Source of the DNA: Gymnothorax reevesii
Lineage: Eukaryota > Chordata > Actinopteri > Anguilliformes > Muraenidae
Reading direction: 5' to 3'
Length of the DNA stretch: 64,000 nucleotides
NCBI GenBank assembly: GCA_029721435.1
Contig: CM056580.1
Location: 76,347,367-76,411,366, forward strand
The notes under the pieces are model-generated. The model had not been told where the DNA came from, did not search any database, and worked only from the letters and a program-made list of their open reading frames with translations. Positions 1 through 11,469 of the stretch are shown piece by piece (within the stretch, counting starts at the first letter, position 1; each line of letters begins with the position of its first letter). The translations under genes and the position numbers were made by a program.

Positions 1-201
1 TTCACGAATCCAGCATTTAACTTTCATAATTGTATGTCATATTGGCAAAAAAAAGTAAGTGGCACCGGCGCTAGTGCAGAAAATGACTTGTTTCACTCAT
101 TATTTCAACAGCCAATTTGTGAAAGAAAGACAAGTTATAGTTATCGTATTTGGGATGAATATTCTTATCGATACATTTTCTACATACCCAATGAAATTAT
201 T

Positions 202-836
202 ATTATTGTAATTGGCAACTGAAGGGGCGGTTTCTCTCCATATGCAATCTAACAACGATGAAATCGTGGGCTAAATTCCATAGAACTGAGAATTAGGGTG
301 GACAATACATCCGTTTCAAACAATTATTAGTCCTGACCTGTTCTTAGTCATTTTCATGATTAACAGAATGTTCACTCCAAGAGCGCTCCGCACTTAACAG
401 GTTCTCCTCGATTAAGTAAGATGACAATCATTCGTCTGGACGCGTTTGCTTAATTTAAATCAACGTTATTCAAAATTACTCTCGGCATTGAGTGAAAAAA
501 GTGGCACTTGGAGGTGAAATAGGCTTTAAAAAGCATGCGGCCCTAACTAGGCCTTTTTGACGTTTATTTAAATTCAGCAAATGAGCGTCCAGATGAATGA
601 TTGTCATCCTACCTAATCGGAGAGAACAAGCAGCACCTGTTAAGTGTGGAGCGCTCTCGGAGTGAACCTTTTGTTAATCATGAAAATCACTTAGAACAGG
701 GCGGGACTAATAACTGTTTAAAACGGATGTTTTGTCCTCCCCAATTTTCAGTTCTTCTTAATTTAGCTCATGATTTCATCGCTGTTAGATCGCATACGGA
801 GAGAAACCGTGTCTTCATTTGCCAATTACAATAATT
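202..836. repeat. Long inverted-repeat (foldback/MITE-like) element
   Basis: Two arms of about 265 bases (roughly 202-467 and 568-836) are imperfect reverse complements of each other around a short centre of about 100 bases. The outermost bases are ATTATTGTAATTGGC on the left and its complement on the right. Matching internal landmarks include the block around AGAGCGCTCC and the block around GATGACAATCATTC on both sides. No transposase-like reading frame is visible, so this is probably a non-autonomous DNA transposon or foldback element. The superfamily cannot be assigned because no clear target-site duplication was found. Confidence 0.7.
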
Positions 837-839
837 GGA

Positions 840-1980
840 AAACGCGTAAATAAAGAAAAATAATTGAGAACTAGCCAGGACTATCCTAATTGTAATAAAG
901 GGATGTGTCTGTGCCACCCCAATTCCCATTTGTAGCTCCGCATTGTCTGAAACGTCTTGATTGCAATTCCATTGCTTTCAATCTCACAGTAAAGACAAGC
1001 GTGAGAATTCCCAAGTCATAATGGCTTTTTGTGACTCTAATGGGGAAATCTGCCGTAATGCACGTGAAACTGATTAACTTAATGCACAATGACTTAAATT
1101 CCATGAATGAATTTCTCCAGTGCGCGCTGATTGGAAAATTGTGAACTACGGTACAGGACGGTGAATACCACTAAGGGGCGAGAGACTCTACCGAATGCGT
1201 GAGACTTGGCATCTCTTTTTTGGGAAGTGATGTAAGCTCATACCATCGCTTGGAGTCTTGTTACAGCCTACCACTACTCACCTATTTGGGATATTGATGA
1301 ATATTATCTCAAAGTCAACAAAATCAAGGATTGATTGATCAAGGCGAAATCAATTATCAGTATAGCACAAACCACTGGTCCATCAGCTGGGAACATTTGC
1401 AACTCACTTTTCACACGTCACAGGTCATATGACTACGAGGACCGTGTGCAACTACTTTTTTGAGGGGTGGGGCTTAGGACCGTAAAAACCAGCCAAATCT
1501 TAGTTTTCAAATAATGATTAAAAGTTATAGAAAGCATTTACAAATGTGTGATGCATATTAATTTGCTACATATAATCCATATCTTTGAAAAATAGCCAAA
1601 AAATTTTCAAAGTGAGTGAACCTTTAAATATACAAAAGTTTCTTCAGAATTGGGGCTACATTTTGGTCAAAGTTGCAAATCTGTACCACATATGGTTGAT
1701 TTGTTGTGAATTTTCAAAATTTTGAACTTTAGAGGCTTGCTGTAATGCCACCATCAGGACTATTGGTCTGTTTTTGCAGCTGAGGTAATCTGGCGTGAGA
1801 CTGGACCTTTGTGCAATGTTTGGTGATTTTTTTGCACATGGGAAGTAGGATTTTTTGCACATTCGAAGGAAGAAGAAAGAAGAACATGCAGGATATCAAT
1901 AGGGTCCTGGTAGCTTCAGCTGCCTGGCCCCTAATGAGCACAGATTTTCCAAAAAACAAGAACATAACATAACAAGTTCC
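840..1980. other. No gene recognised
   Basis: About 1.1 kb of AT-rich sequence without a convincing coding region. Short open frames here show no recognisable domain. Nothing in it clearly matches the other repeats in the window. Confidence 0.5.
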
Positions 1981-3499
1981 GACATCTGTTATATTGTCTT
2001 TGTACTATTTTCAAATAAAGTTCATATGATTTGAAAATCACTGCATTGTGTTTTTATTTACATTTTATACAGCACCTCGATTTTTAGGCCAATAAGCATT
2101 GCATTTGAAAATGTATTAGAATATGATATCACTCAACAACTGCCAAGCAAAATAATCTTAAGCATTTACTGCTGCAAGTACTGAAAATGCTATACCAATT
2201 AAGAGTACAGAATCATGAGGCAAACAATGAACTGGAACCAAAATGCAATGAAATGTAACCTTCAAACCTATAACTTGGAGTAGTCAGGCATCTAGAGAGA
2301 CAAAGAAAGACATGAATGCATTAATAGATTTTGATTTGAAAAAACACATTGTAGACCAGCAAACCCAGTGCACTTCCTCTTCAGACATGTGAGCTTCCAG
2401 TTAACCAGTATTAATCACAATATCATGACACATTCACATGTAAAGCAAAAACTGCATATATAAGTTGCTAATGCAATCAGTAATCCATTAGTCTTGTTCC
2501 TTTTTCCATGTAGCAGGAGTTCATATTTTCTTTCTGGATCTTAGGCGTAACCTGGTGAGGCTGTCAATCGTCAGCCGATTTGCTGGTAAGTCACATATTG
2601 CAACTGGCACTTTTGCACCAGACACCATTTCCTGTTGTCTAAATACAGGAAAAAGAGACCTGGGCACTTTTTCTACCAACAATATTTCTACAGTGGCCTT
2701 TGTTTAGACAAGTACAACATGTTTTCATCCTAAACTTGTATGTTCCAAAAATGTGACTGAAGTATTTTGGGCATCTAGGTCTTCAGTTTGACTGCTAAAT
2801 AAACAAAATATTGACATGGCAAAAGTCACCAGAGGCCCTTTTCTACATTTTAGGGTAAACTGGCAGTGTTTGTCGAGTGTATTACCATAGCTGGAGTGCA
2901 AGAAGGAACATTGCTGCCCTAAAGGAATACTGCTTTGGGCCCCAGCATTTAATCTTATGGAATTTACTTGTGCACTTTGGGGTCTATTCTCCCATGCGCT
3001 TAAGTCGAAAAAAGCGCGTAGCTAAGCGCTTTTCAGCCTACGCGTATTCTCCCCTCGACTTGAGTCTGTGCATTACGCGCCTTGAAGGCAGTTACGCGCT
3101 TGGGGCGGAGCAAGGCCAAAATCGGGGCGTTTCCGGGCGTTTCTCATGCAAATAACACTTACGCGTATTCTCCCCCTGGCTTACGCGCTTTTTCTGTTAA
3201 GCGCTTTTGAGGGCTGTATTAAGGTCAAGCGCCAACATTAGGCGAAATTGAATATTGCGTTTGATGTCGGTTATTGGCCGAATTTTAACATAACCTTTAC
3301 CATGTTAAATAAAATAAAAGTAGAGACATTTAATATTCGATTGTTCTTCCTTATTTCTAAACTACATTTCTCAAAGCCATGATGATTTATCAAACGAAAT
3401 CATCACATGATATTACGCATCAGCCTCTTCTCCAATCACTTGAATTACAAACGCAAAACAATTAATTAATACGAGTATACATAAGACCATCATTCTACC

Positions 3500-3935
3500 A
3501 TGCTCTCAAAATCTAAAGCCAAAATGCCAGTCCTGCATTTGCTTGCACTCTTGCGTGATTGGGAAAGAGTAAAAGGAGCGCGCCGAGCTCGAAGACGAAC
3601 ACGCATATATCGGCTTCGTTTGGACATCCATGGGACAAACAAACATCGAGTGCATCCAGCGCTTTCGCCTGGACCGTGCATGAGGCAATCATCTATCTTT
3701 GCCGACTTCTGGATGAGCAGCTATCCAGCCGCAGCAATTATCCACAAAACATACCCGTGGTCATCATCGTCAGAACTGCGCTGTCGCTCCTGGCATCTGG
3801 GTCGTTTCAGAGATTGGCTGGTGATGTCATTCACATCACAGGCATCTGTGTCAAGGTGTCTGACGCAGTTCGTTGGCGCTTCAAGTTCTTCTCCATGCAC
3901 TTCCACAGCAGAAAGAGTAGATGCCATTCCCTCCT
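3500..3935 (+). pseudogene. Harbinger transposase remnant (N-terminal half)
   Basis: Conceptual translation across two plus-strand frames gives landmarks of the Harbinger transposase N-terminal region. These are an RRARRRTRIYR basic stretch near 3581, EAIIYLCRLLDEQL near 3680-3720, LASGSFQRLAGDV near 3788-3826, and, after a frame change, SQASVSRCLTQFVGA near 3838-3880. The last matches the family's helix-turn-helix motif (ASVSR). The catalytic DDE half is absent after about 3935, so the protein is truncated and frameshifted. In intact elements this protein cuts and joins element ends with the Myb-like partner. Confidence 0.75.
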
Positions 3936-3939
3936 CTTG

Positions 3940-4195
3940 AGCAATGAAATGCACAGGGGATGATGGTTGCCCATTGTTGCGTGTACATTTCTCCGGTGTG
4001 CAGAGAACCTGGCTTTTACAGCGCCCCGCAGATCTCTCCATTTATGCTTTAAATCGGGGATACTGCGCTTACATCTCCCCACCGAAGCCACATCCAGAAC
4101 GATTCGCAGCTTAATTCCTCGGATCAGCCTTCATTGCTTGCTTGCCATACAACACCATCATCTGTGAAATTTGGTTTTCGGCTTTGGCTCGCCAT
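3940..4195 (-). pseudogene. Harbinger Myb/SANT-like protein remnant
   Basis: An ATG at 4195 on the minus strand opens MASQSRKPNFTDD, the typical start of the Myb-like partner protein of Harbinger elements. It hits a stop after 23 codons. A second frame (about 4091-3940) contains the downstream signature IPDLKHKWRDLRGAVKARF. The two parts belong to one domain but lie in different frames with sequence missing between them, so the gene is dead. In the family this protein binds the element ends and brings the transposase to the nucleus and DNA. It is convergent with the transposase remnant. Confidence 0.75.
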
Positions 4196-6088
4196 CATTG
4201 TCTTCCATGTTCTATTAACAAATGCGACTGCTATGTTCGTGATAATCTAAAAAGTTGTGATATTCTCACGAGTGATGGGGATTGATTTTCTAATTGAGAA
4301 TATCTGTATAAACTAACTCGAGTCCTAGTAATTTTTTACCATTGGTAATACTGTGTAATTTAATGTGTGGATAAAGATATTATTAAATAGGCTACTCTAG
4401 ATTGAGCCCTACCCTGGCAAATACCAGAGCACTATCCATTTGTTAATCAATTTTAGCCTTTAAAGAATAGCCGACATGGGAAGAATCATTATCAGTAAAT
4501 GGGATAATTGATTATAATAAATTATTAGTGTCAAGTTCAAGTGAATGTGTTGCTCAAATCAAATAGGATGATAGGCTATGGATATAGAATTCCGTCATTA
4601 CTGAGGCGGTTTCGGGGCGGGGAGATGACCGCGTGCGGGGTAAGAATCCTTGTTAAAGCGTTTCCATGTCCTTTAGTTGCAAATATGACATCGGAGTAGT
4701 TTTCAAGTGCGCAATTTATAAATTAGATCATATAAACTTTCTTTGATTGTCTTTGTGTGACTAGAATGTTCCCTTTGTCTTCTTCCCTGTCTTCCACGGA
4801 ACAAACAGGCTGGTGTAGGAGGGGCACATTTTCAATGATCTGATTGCACTGATTGAGAAGCGCTAAATTCTTTAGTTATTATTTCATTATCGCGGCAATT
4901 TGTTTGTATGCATAGCTTTAATGCCATGGTGGCTAGAGTAAGAAATAACAAGTGGTTGTCACTGACATATTCCCCGCCGCCGCAATTTTATGTGTCCGTA
5001 CGGACGGAGCCCAATGCTATATCCCCCGCTTCGCGCTAATCGCGCGGCGGGGGATAAATAAAGAGATGTCTGAATTACGTCTTGTAATTGGTACGGCCTC
5101 CTATTACAGCGGCATAAAAAACCTCGTATCTTCACAAAGACAAACTTCACAGGAAAATAAAAAATAAATATAAAATAAAATAATAATAACAATTATAATA
5201 ATATAAATAGATAAATATAGGCCTAGTTTAAAATAAAAATGTTTAATTTTGCATGTAAGAACAGTGGACATACGAGTTTTCGTTTCTTATCAGTTTGGAA
5301 ATACGAGGTTTTATCAGCAGGCCGACAATATTCAAATTTAAAGTCTGGTTTGCGTTTTCCATGGACCACAAATGCGTTTTCATGGTTAATCAGAAAATCC
5401 TTTTTCCATGTTTTCCTGATAGCCATAATCAGTGAGCTTTGTACAGAGTCTGCCTCTCTTTTGGATCAGTCACACCTCTTTCATAAGGCCGCCTACATTC
5501 TGAAGTTAAGCGCTGTGGGCGTGATCGAAGCGAGTCGGGGAGAATACGCGCAACTCAAAAGCGCTTAACTCGAAGCGCGTAAAAAAAGACTTACGCGCTA
5601 ATGGGAGAATAGACCCCTTTGAGAATATTAACCCAATAACCCCATAAAACCTATGGACCCACATATGGGTCTGTAAAGTGCAGCTGTTGTATTTTTGGAA
5701 CTTCTGGCTTATTTTAAAAGCTCATGGAGAGCCAAAAAATTCCAGTGATCCTAAAAATGTCCCGTTGAATTACAGGGAAATATGTATAAAATTATGTATA
5801 TGATCTGATGTTTTCCATTTGATGTAATGCAGTGGCAATAAAAACATGGTGCCCTGGGTTTGAATATTTCTCTCAATAAAAGCCTGTTGTAGTTTCAATG
5901 AAGTGGTGAAACCGGCAGATACAGAATATGTATGTGACATTGTCCTGCAATATGAAAAAAAGCTTTTTTAACGTCGAATCTACATTTAACTTCAGTGGAA
6001 GAAGTCAGAGTTTAAGGAGCTAAATTGTCATTTACCCCCTTAATCCAACCACTGATAGCCCTGTTCCTCAGTAAAGGTTTCTTAGGCA

Positions 6089-6560
6089 TGTTTACACAGT
6101 GAGGTTCATAACTATTTTGACAGTGATGCAATTTTTACCGTTTTTGTTTCATATTCTATTGCAGTGCTATCACAATGAAACCATTAAGATGTGTTTGCAC
6201 TGTACACTATCAGCTTTGAGAGTTTTGCCAAAAACATTGCCTGAAACATGTAGATATATTCACAGTTTTACACACATCACCCTCAAATTTAGGGGATCAA
6301 AAATCATAAACTGTCATTTTTTATACGTGGTTGTCCATTTTTTGCAGGAAATGATTGCCACAAGACTGGAACCCACAGACATCAGCTGACTCTTGCCATA
6401 CTCTTTGGCGATGCTCTGCCAGGCCTTTACTGCAACTGTCTTCAGTTCCTTCTTGTTTTTGAGGTTTTTTTTTTTTTGGCCTTCAGCGAGTGAAATGCAT
6501 GATCAGTTGGTTTCAGATCATATGACTGACTTAGCCATTGTATTCCTCTTCTTTGCCTCA
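6089..6560 (-). pseudogene. Tc1-like transposase C-terminal remnant (copy A)
   Basis: The left edge carries the Tc1-type terminal repeat CAGTGAGGTTCATAAC. Reading leftwards on the minus strand from about 6545 gives WLSQSYDLKPTDHAFHSLK, a decayed version of the Tc1 motif that carries the catalytic Glu (usually SPDLNPIEHAFHLLK). Catalytic Glu is replaced by Asp here, and frameshifts and stops follow. The element is cut off at about 6560, where the next tandem unit begins. Confidence 0.75.
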
Positions 6561-6565
6561 TAAGT

Positions 6566-8145
6566 TTCAACATCTGGTATAATGTCTTTGTACTATTTTC
6601 AAATGAAGTTCATATGATTTGAAAATCACTGCATTCTGTTTTTATTTGCATTTTACACAGCACCCCAATTTTTAGGCCAATAAGCATTGCAGTTGAAAAT
6701 GTATTAGAATATTATATCACTCAACAACTGCCAAGCAAAATAATCTTAAGCATTTATGCTGCAAGTCCTGAAAATGCTATACCAATTAACAGTACAGTAT
6801 AATGACACTAGCAGTGAACTGGAACCAAAATGTAATGTAATGCAACCTTCAAACCTATAACTTGGAGTAGTCAGGCATCTAGAGACGAAGAAAAACATGT
6901 ATGCATTCATAGATTTTGATATGAAAAAACACATTGTAGACCAGCAGACCCAGTGCACTTCCTCTTCAGACATGTGAGCTTCCAGTTAACCAGTATTAAT
7001 CACAATATCATGACACATTCACATGTAAAGCAAAAACTGCATATATAAGTTGCTTATGCAATCAGTAATCCATTAGTCTTTTTCCTTTTCCATGTAGCAG
7101 GAGTTTGTCTTTTCTTTCTGGATCTTAGGCGTAACCTGGTGAGGCTGTCAATCGTCAGCCGATTTGCTGGTAAGTCACATATTGCAACTGCCACTTTTGC
7201 ACCAGACACCATTTCCTGTTGTCTAAATACAGGAAAAAGAGACCTGGGCACTTTTTCTACCAACAATATTTCTACAGTGGCCTTTGTTTAGACAAGGACA
7301 ACATGTTTTCATCCTAAACTTGTATGTTCCAAAAATGTGACTAAAGTATTTTGGGCATCAAGGTCTTCAGTTTGACTGCTAAATAAACAAAATATTGATA
7401 TGGCAAAAGTCACCAGAGGCCCTTTTCTACATTTTAGGGTAAACTGGCAGTGTTTGTCGAGTGTATTACCATAGCTGGAGTGCAAGAAGGAACATTGCTG
7501 CCCTAAAGGAATACTGCTTTGGGCCCCAGTATTTAATCTTATGGAATTTACTTGTGGGCACTTTGAGACTATTTTATCCCAATAAATTGCCATTTATCCC
7601 CTTTAATCCATCCACTGATAGCCCTGTTCCTCAGTAAAGGTATCTTAGGCATGTTTACTCAATTTCTTAGGCATGTTTACTCAGTGAGGTCCATAACTAT
7701 TTTGACAGTGATGCAATTTTTACCATTTTTGTTTTATATTCTATTGCAGTGCTATCACAATGAAACCATTAAGATGTGTTTGCACTGTACACAATCAGCT
7801 TTGAGAGTTTTGCCAAAAATATTGCCTGAGACATGTAGATATGATCACCATTTTAAACACATCACCCTCAAATTTAGGGGGTCAAAGATCATAAGCTGTC
7901 ATTTTTTTATAAGTGGTTGTCCATTCTTTGCAGGAAATGATTGCCACGAGACTGGAACCCACAGACATCAACTGACTCTTGCCATACTCTTTGACGATGC
8001 TCTGCCAGGCCTTTACTGCAACTGTCTTCAGTTCCTTTGTATTTGAGGAGTTTTTTTATTTACCTTCAGTGAGTGAAATGCATGATCAGTTGGTTTCAGA
8101 TCATGTGATTGACATGGCCATTGTATTCCTCCTCTTTGCCTCATA
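6566..8145. repeat. Tandem duplication, unit B
   Basis: Second copy of the block described at 1981-6565. It lacks the Harbinger insertion: the sequence around 7556-7570 reads GCACTTTGAGA, which is the pre-insertion form of the junctions at 2978 and 5618. It ends near 8145, where similarity to copy A stops after the CTCTTTGCCTCATAA block. Confidence 0.8.
7680..8140 (-). pseudogene. Tc1-like transposase C-terminal remnant (copy B)
   Basis: Close copy of 6089-6560, with the terminal repeat CAGTGAGGTCCATAAC at the left and the same decayed C-terminal transposase stretch on the minus strand. It has independent small changes and a shorter T-run, and is not functional. It shows that the Tc1 remnant was already in the block before the block was duplicated. 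Confidence 0.72.
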
Positions 8146-8149
8146 ACGT

Positions 8150-8684
8150 TTTTGGGCTGCGTTTGCTGTTAGGTCGTTGTCCAGCGACTCAGCAAAATGC
8201 TATGCAAAATGGATTCGCAATAATTTCCCTGAATTAGAGCAGATAATAGAGCCATATAGAAAATCAGTTCATCCCACTCCTTCTGTTAACTGTCACATCA
8301 TTAACACATATAAATGAACCAGTTGTCTTAGCAGCCATACTTGCCCAGCCATACATGCCCATGGTGTGTGTTGATTCTTCAGTTCTCTGTTCTCTTCTCT
8401 TCCCTGCAGTCCAGAGTAGAAAAATTAATTAAATCTGGTGATAAAAATAATTTATCATGATTGTATTGTGTATCAGTGAGTAAATACATGTTATTACTTA
8501 CAGCCATACACTTTTCATATTCATAATAAATTAACTGTGGTACCTGTATACAGTTTCTCACTGCCAACTCCATCCTACCTTAAGTGTATATAAAGGCATA
8601 AGTACTCAAAATATATCTGATCACAAAATTAGTTTAAGCTCTGAGGTGATGTCTACAGGATTTTATTTGATTAAATACATCCAT
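8150..8684. other. No gene recognised
   Basis: AT-rich sequence without a recognisable gene, terminal repeat or internal duplication. Confidence 0.45.
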
Positions 8685-9036
8685 CCATCCATTTTCTATA
8701 CCTGCTTATTCCTCACTAGGGTTGCGGGGCGAGCTGGAGCCTATACCAGCTGACTACGGGCAGAGGCAGGGACCCACCCTGAACAGCTTGCCAATCCATC
8801 GCAGGGCGCACACACCATTCACTCTCACACTCATACCTATGGGCAATTTGGTGTCTCCAATTAGCCTGATATGCATGTCTTTGGACTGTGGGAGGAAACC
8901 GAAGTACCCGGCAAAAACCCACGCAACACAGGGAGAACATGCAAACTCCACACAGAAAGGCCCCAGGCCGGATTCGAACCCACGACCTTCTTGCTGTGAG
9001 GCAGCAATGCTAATCACTGTGCCACCGTGCTGCCCT
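8685..9036 (-). mobile_element. LINE 3' tail (L2-type, teleost)
   Basis: The strand shown reads as the reverse complement of a very common teleost repeat: a CATCCATCCATCC simple tail, then the blocks GGAGAACATGCAAACTCC and GGATTCGAACCC. On the minus strand it ends in ATGG repeats, as L2-type LINE 3' ends do. No reverse transcriptase is left, so it is a 5'-truncated copy of about 350 bases. The GGATTCGAACCC stretch resembles a tRNA B box but no tRNA fold surrounds it. Confidence 0.7.
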
Positions 9037-9470
9037 GATTAAATACATTCAATTTAAAACATAATTTTTTGCCAACGAGATTAGTTCAGTTGTGTAACTT
9101 GACATGCTTTGGAATACATAACCGCCAGTAGAGAGAGACACATTCACTTTCAAAGAGTGTTCCACCAGACACTTTCAGTTTTGAATTTAACTGAAGCAAA
9201 GTGCTGGGGAACATCTTTTTGTAGGTTGTGGCATATCTATGATCCAAGAGACTGGTCAAAGTTCTCTCCCCGTTGCAATCTAAATAAGTTCTCATTGCCT
9301 TATTATTCCGCTCAGTCATTCCAGAATCCACTCGAATACTTTACCAGAATTCAATTTTTAACCCTGTTATGAAAATTACTATTGTTCAATTCTGGAGTTA
9401 TGTTTTGGGGGAAAGTTGCATCGGACAATCAAGAAAGAGCAAAGCAGTGTAAAGCTGAACTGCTAGCCTA
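9037..9470. other. No gene recognised
   Basis: Sequence between the LINE tail and the DIRS element. Nothing identifiable was seen. Confidence 0.45.
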
Positions 9471-9650
9471 GGGCTAGCTGGGCAGGTTGTTAGAGGGCTC
9501 TGTACGTACTCATAGAAGTGGAATTACATTCAGGTAATGACTATTTCTATGTCATACGTGCTTTGCCATTGGTCTACACCTAAGGTGAAGGCTGTTAGGG
9601 ATGGATGTACTCCCAGCTGGACCCAGACCATTCAGAAACCAAAGAGAAAC

Positions 9651-9890
9651 CCCCACACACTAGGGCGACCACCGCCACACTGAGTGCCTCGCCCCCAGTC
9701 ATGGCACAATAAACAGAATACAAGTCGGTGTTGGAAGGGGACCCCACCGATAGGGTCCCTCAGAATGAATGGGAGAGCATGCTAGCTGTCACTTCCCAAC
9801 AAGAAGCCCCCACACCCCAAGTCGAGCGCCGACAGAGTGCATCACTTCAGTTCATGGTAAAATAACCAGAACACTAGTCGGTGTTGTAAC
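9651..9890. repeat. Imperfect duplicated block at the DIRS left end
   Basis: Two related stretches, about 9651-9740 and 9807-9890, share the order CCCCCACAC...GAGTGC...CAGTTCATGG-like...ATAA(A/C)CAGAA...AGTCGGTGTTG. They look like a degenerate tandem duplication of about 155 bases in the terminal region of the DIRS element. Confidence 0.5.
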
Positions 9891-9979
9891 TGATTGACTG
9901 CGCAAAGGTTGATGCAGAAGACCAAGAGGCCTCTCTGCAAATCTTCTCTACCGATATGCCCTTAAAAAGCACTTAAAAG

Positions 9980-10680
9980 GATGCAATGCCCCAGGTAGAA
10001 TATGTGGTCAATCCTGCCAGGGCAACGAGACCCACTGCCGATCCACTGCGGATAGTATTACAGACCCAGTGGGTGAGGCGTTGTGTTGACAGAGGGGCCC
10101 CCTTAGCCCACCCCCCATTGCAAACAAACAAATGATCCCCCCTCCTGAAATTCGCAGTGCGCTCCAAGTAGAGACTGAGCGTGTGCACTGGGCACAGCTT
10201 GTACAGCCGTTCTTGCTCTCAGGTGGCATAAGGAGGTGGTCAGAAGGCCTGCAGTTGAATGACAGATGACTTAAAGGCTGTGGTGATGACCATCGATCCG
10301 AACGGACAGGTTAGAACAGAGTTCCATTGAGCCCTGGTCCTCGCTGAGGGTCAAATAGGACGGGTGGCTGGAGAGTGCGCCCAACTCACTCACCCTCCTC
10401 GCTGACGCTAAGGCTAAAAGGAGGGCAGTTTTAATAGACAAAATGTACAGGTCTGCATGGTGCAGAGGTTCACACTGGATTCCAACACTATCAGCAGATC
10501 CCACTGCCGGATTAAGCGTTGCGTAGGGGGTTTCAGCCTGTGAACTCCCCTCCCAGTTGGTTCTATGGTTTCCGGTAACCTGAGCCCTCCCATGACGTAC
10601 CTCCCCCTGAGGGAGGAGAAAACCAGCTGGCCCCGCCCGGAAAGGCTGAGAAGACAGTAGCAGCAATGTTTCCACTGCAT
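9980..10680 (-). pseudogene. DIRS tyrosine recombinase remnant
   Basis: Minus-strand frames together give the recombinase fold: RQWDLLIVLES then, after a frame change, LSIKTALLLALASARRVSEL (10440-10380 region), which contains the first catalytic Arg of box I. Further on comes ALSLYLERTANFRRGDHLFV-like sequence, then YSTWGIASF near 9990, which aligns with the family's HSTRGMAS box II. There the second catalytic Arg is changed to Trp and the His to Tyr. With frameshifts and a lost catalytic residue it cannot be active. In intact DIRS elements this enzyme integrates the circular DNA intermediate. Confidence 0.72.
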
Positions 10681-11469
10681 TCCCAAAAACGTCACCGGGT
10701 GACTCACTATGGACGGCGGGGGCACCATTATTTCTGAGTTCAGCGAGACCCCTTCCAGACGCTTAAATTCAGAAACATTAATTTCCCGAAACACAGTGGC
10801 CTGCGGAGCAAAATGAGTGAAGACCTTCTCCATAGGTTCGTAAGTACAGGCACTAGTATTATACCTGTGTAAACACCCCGCCTCTTGCCTCCGTGGTGGA
10901 CAGTGAACATCGTGTGAAACCTCGGTAGCCATGGAGCCAAAATGGCGGACAGCCCCACTTCCACGCAACCCAGAAGAAGATGGAGCATGCTGGCGTATAA
11001 TAACCATGCTGCTGGAGCCAGTCTTGCCAGCAGAAGTTGCTGGCAATCTGAATCAGTCAAACCAGTGAACTGAATTGAAGGATTTACAGTGAACCAACCC
11101 GCTACTGTATGACAGGAGGGTATCACCGTTAGAATTCGGACTAGCCACATCGTTTGCCTGTGTACTACCCCCGCATGGAGAACAATGCAAACCTCGCTGG
11201 CAATTAGCTAGCCAGTGTTTCATAAACAGGCTATTTGCTGGTGAAGTGCTAATTTGCGGATTTGTGTTGAGTAAAAATGCAGAGAACACACAAGCTTCAA
11301 GCACTGTGTCCCTCTTATTAACCTTGTCAATGAAAGGGAGAGCCACTCTGCTTCCCTTGGTAGGGTGTTCCAAATGACGATGAATGCTAACACCTGAAAC
11401 AGCCAGTGTGTCAGTGCGTGTAGTGTGAGAACATAACAACCCTGAGGCCATATACAAATAAGGCCTTTT

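Larger units (their letters stand above)
2979..5617. mobile_element. PIF/Harbinger-type DNA transposon, decayed
   Basis: This 2,639-base element has terminal inverted repeats beginning GGGGTCTATTCTCCCAT on both ends; similarity continues inward for about 70-100 bases with repeated GCGTATTCTCCCC and AAGCGCTT blocks. It is flanked by a 3-base TTT duplication (2976-2978 and 5618-5620), as expected of Harbinger elements. It carries the usual pair of genes in broken form: a transposase on the plus strand and a Myb/SANT-like protein on the minus strand. Bases 4230-5480 hold no recognisable coding sequence. The uninterrupted target survives in the tandem copy at 7562-7564. Confidence 0.88.
1981..6565. 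repeat. Tandem duplication, unit A (interrupted)
   Basis: Bases 1981-2978 match 6571-7564 closely, and bases 6030-6560 match 7595-8140, so a Tc1-derived block of roughly 1.6-2 kb exists twice in tandem. The block opens with a Tc1-like end (GAAAATCACTGCATT) and closes with the end of another Tc1 family (CAGTGAGGTTCATAAC). Unit A is enlarged by a Harbinger insertion (2979-5617) and by about 400 bases at 5640-6025 that are missing from unit B. The middle of the block has no protein family I recognise. Confidence 0.8.

Noticed and set aside
2490..2730. Conserved-looking minus-strand frame in the tandem block as a zinc-finger protein (CCPCLNKGHC)
   Set aside because: The frame holds several stops in both copies and the motif is too short to call a domain.
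8960..8990. GGATTCGAACCC resembles a tRNA T-arm/B box
   Set aside because: It lies in a LINE 3' tail; no acceptor stem, A box or cloverleaf can be drawn around it.
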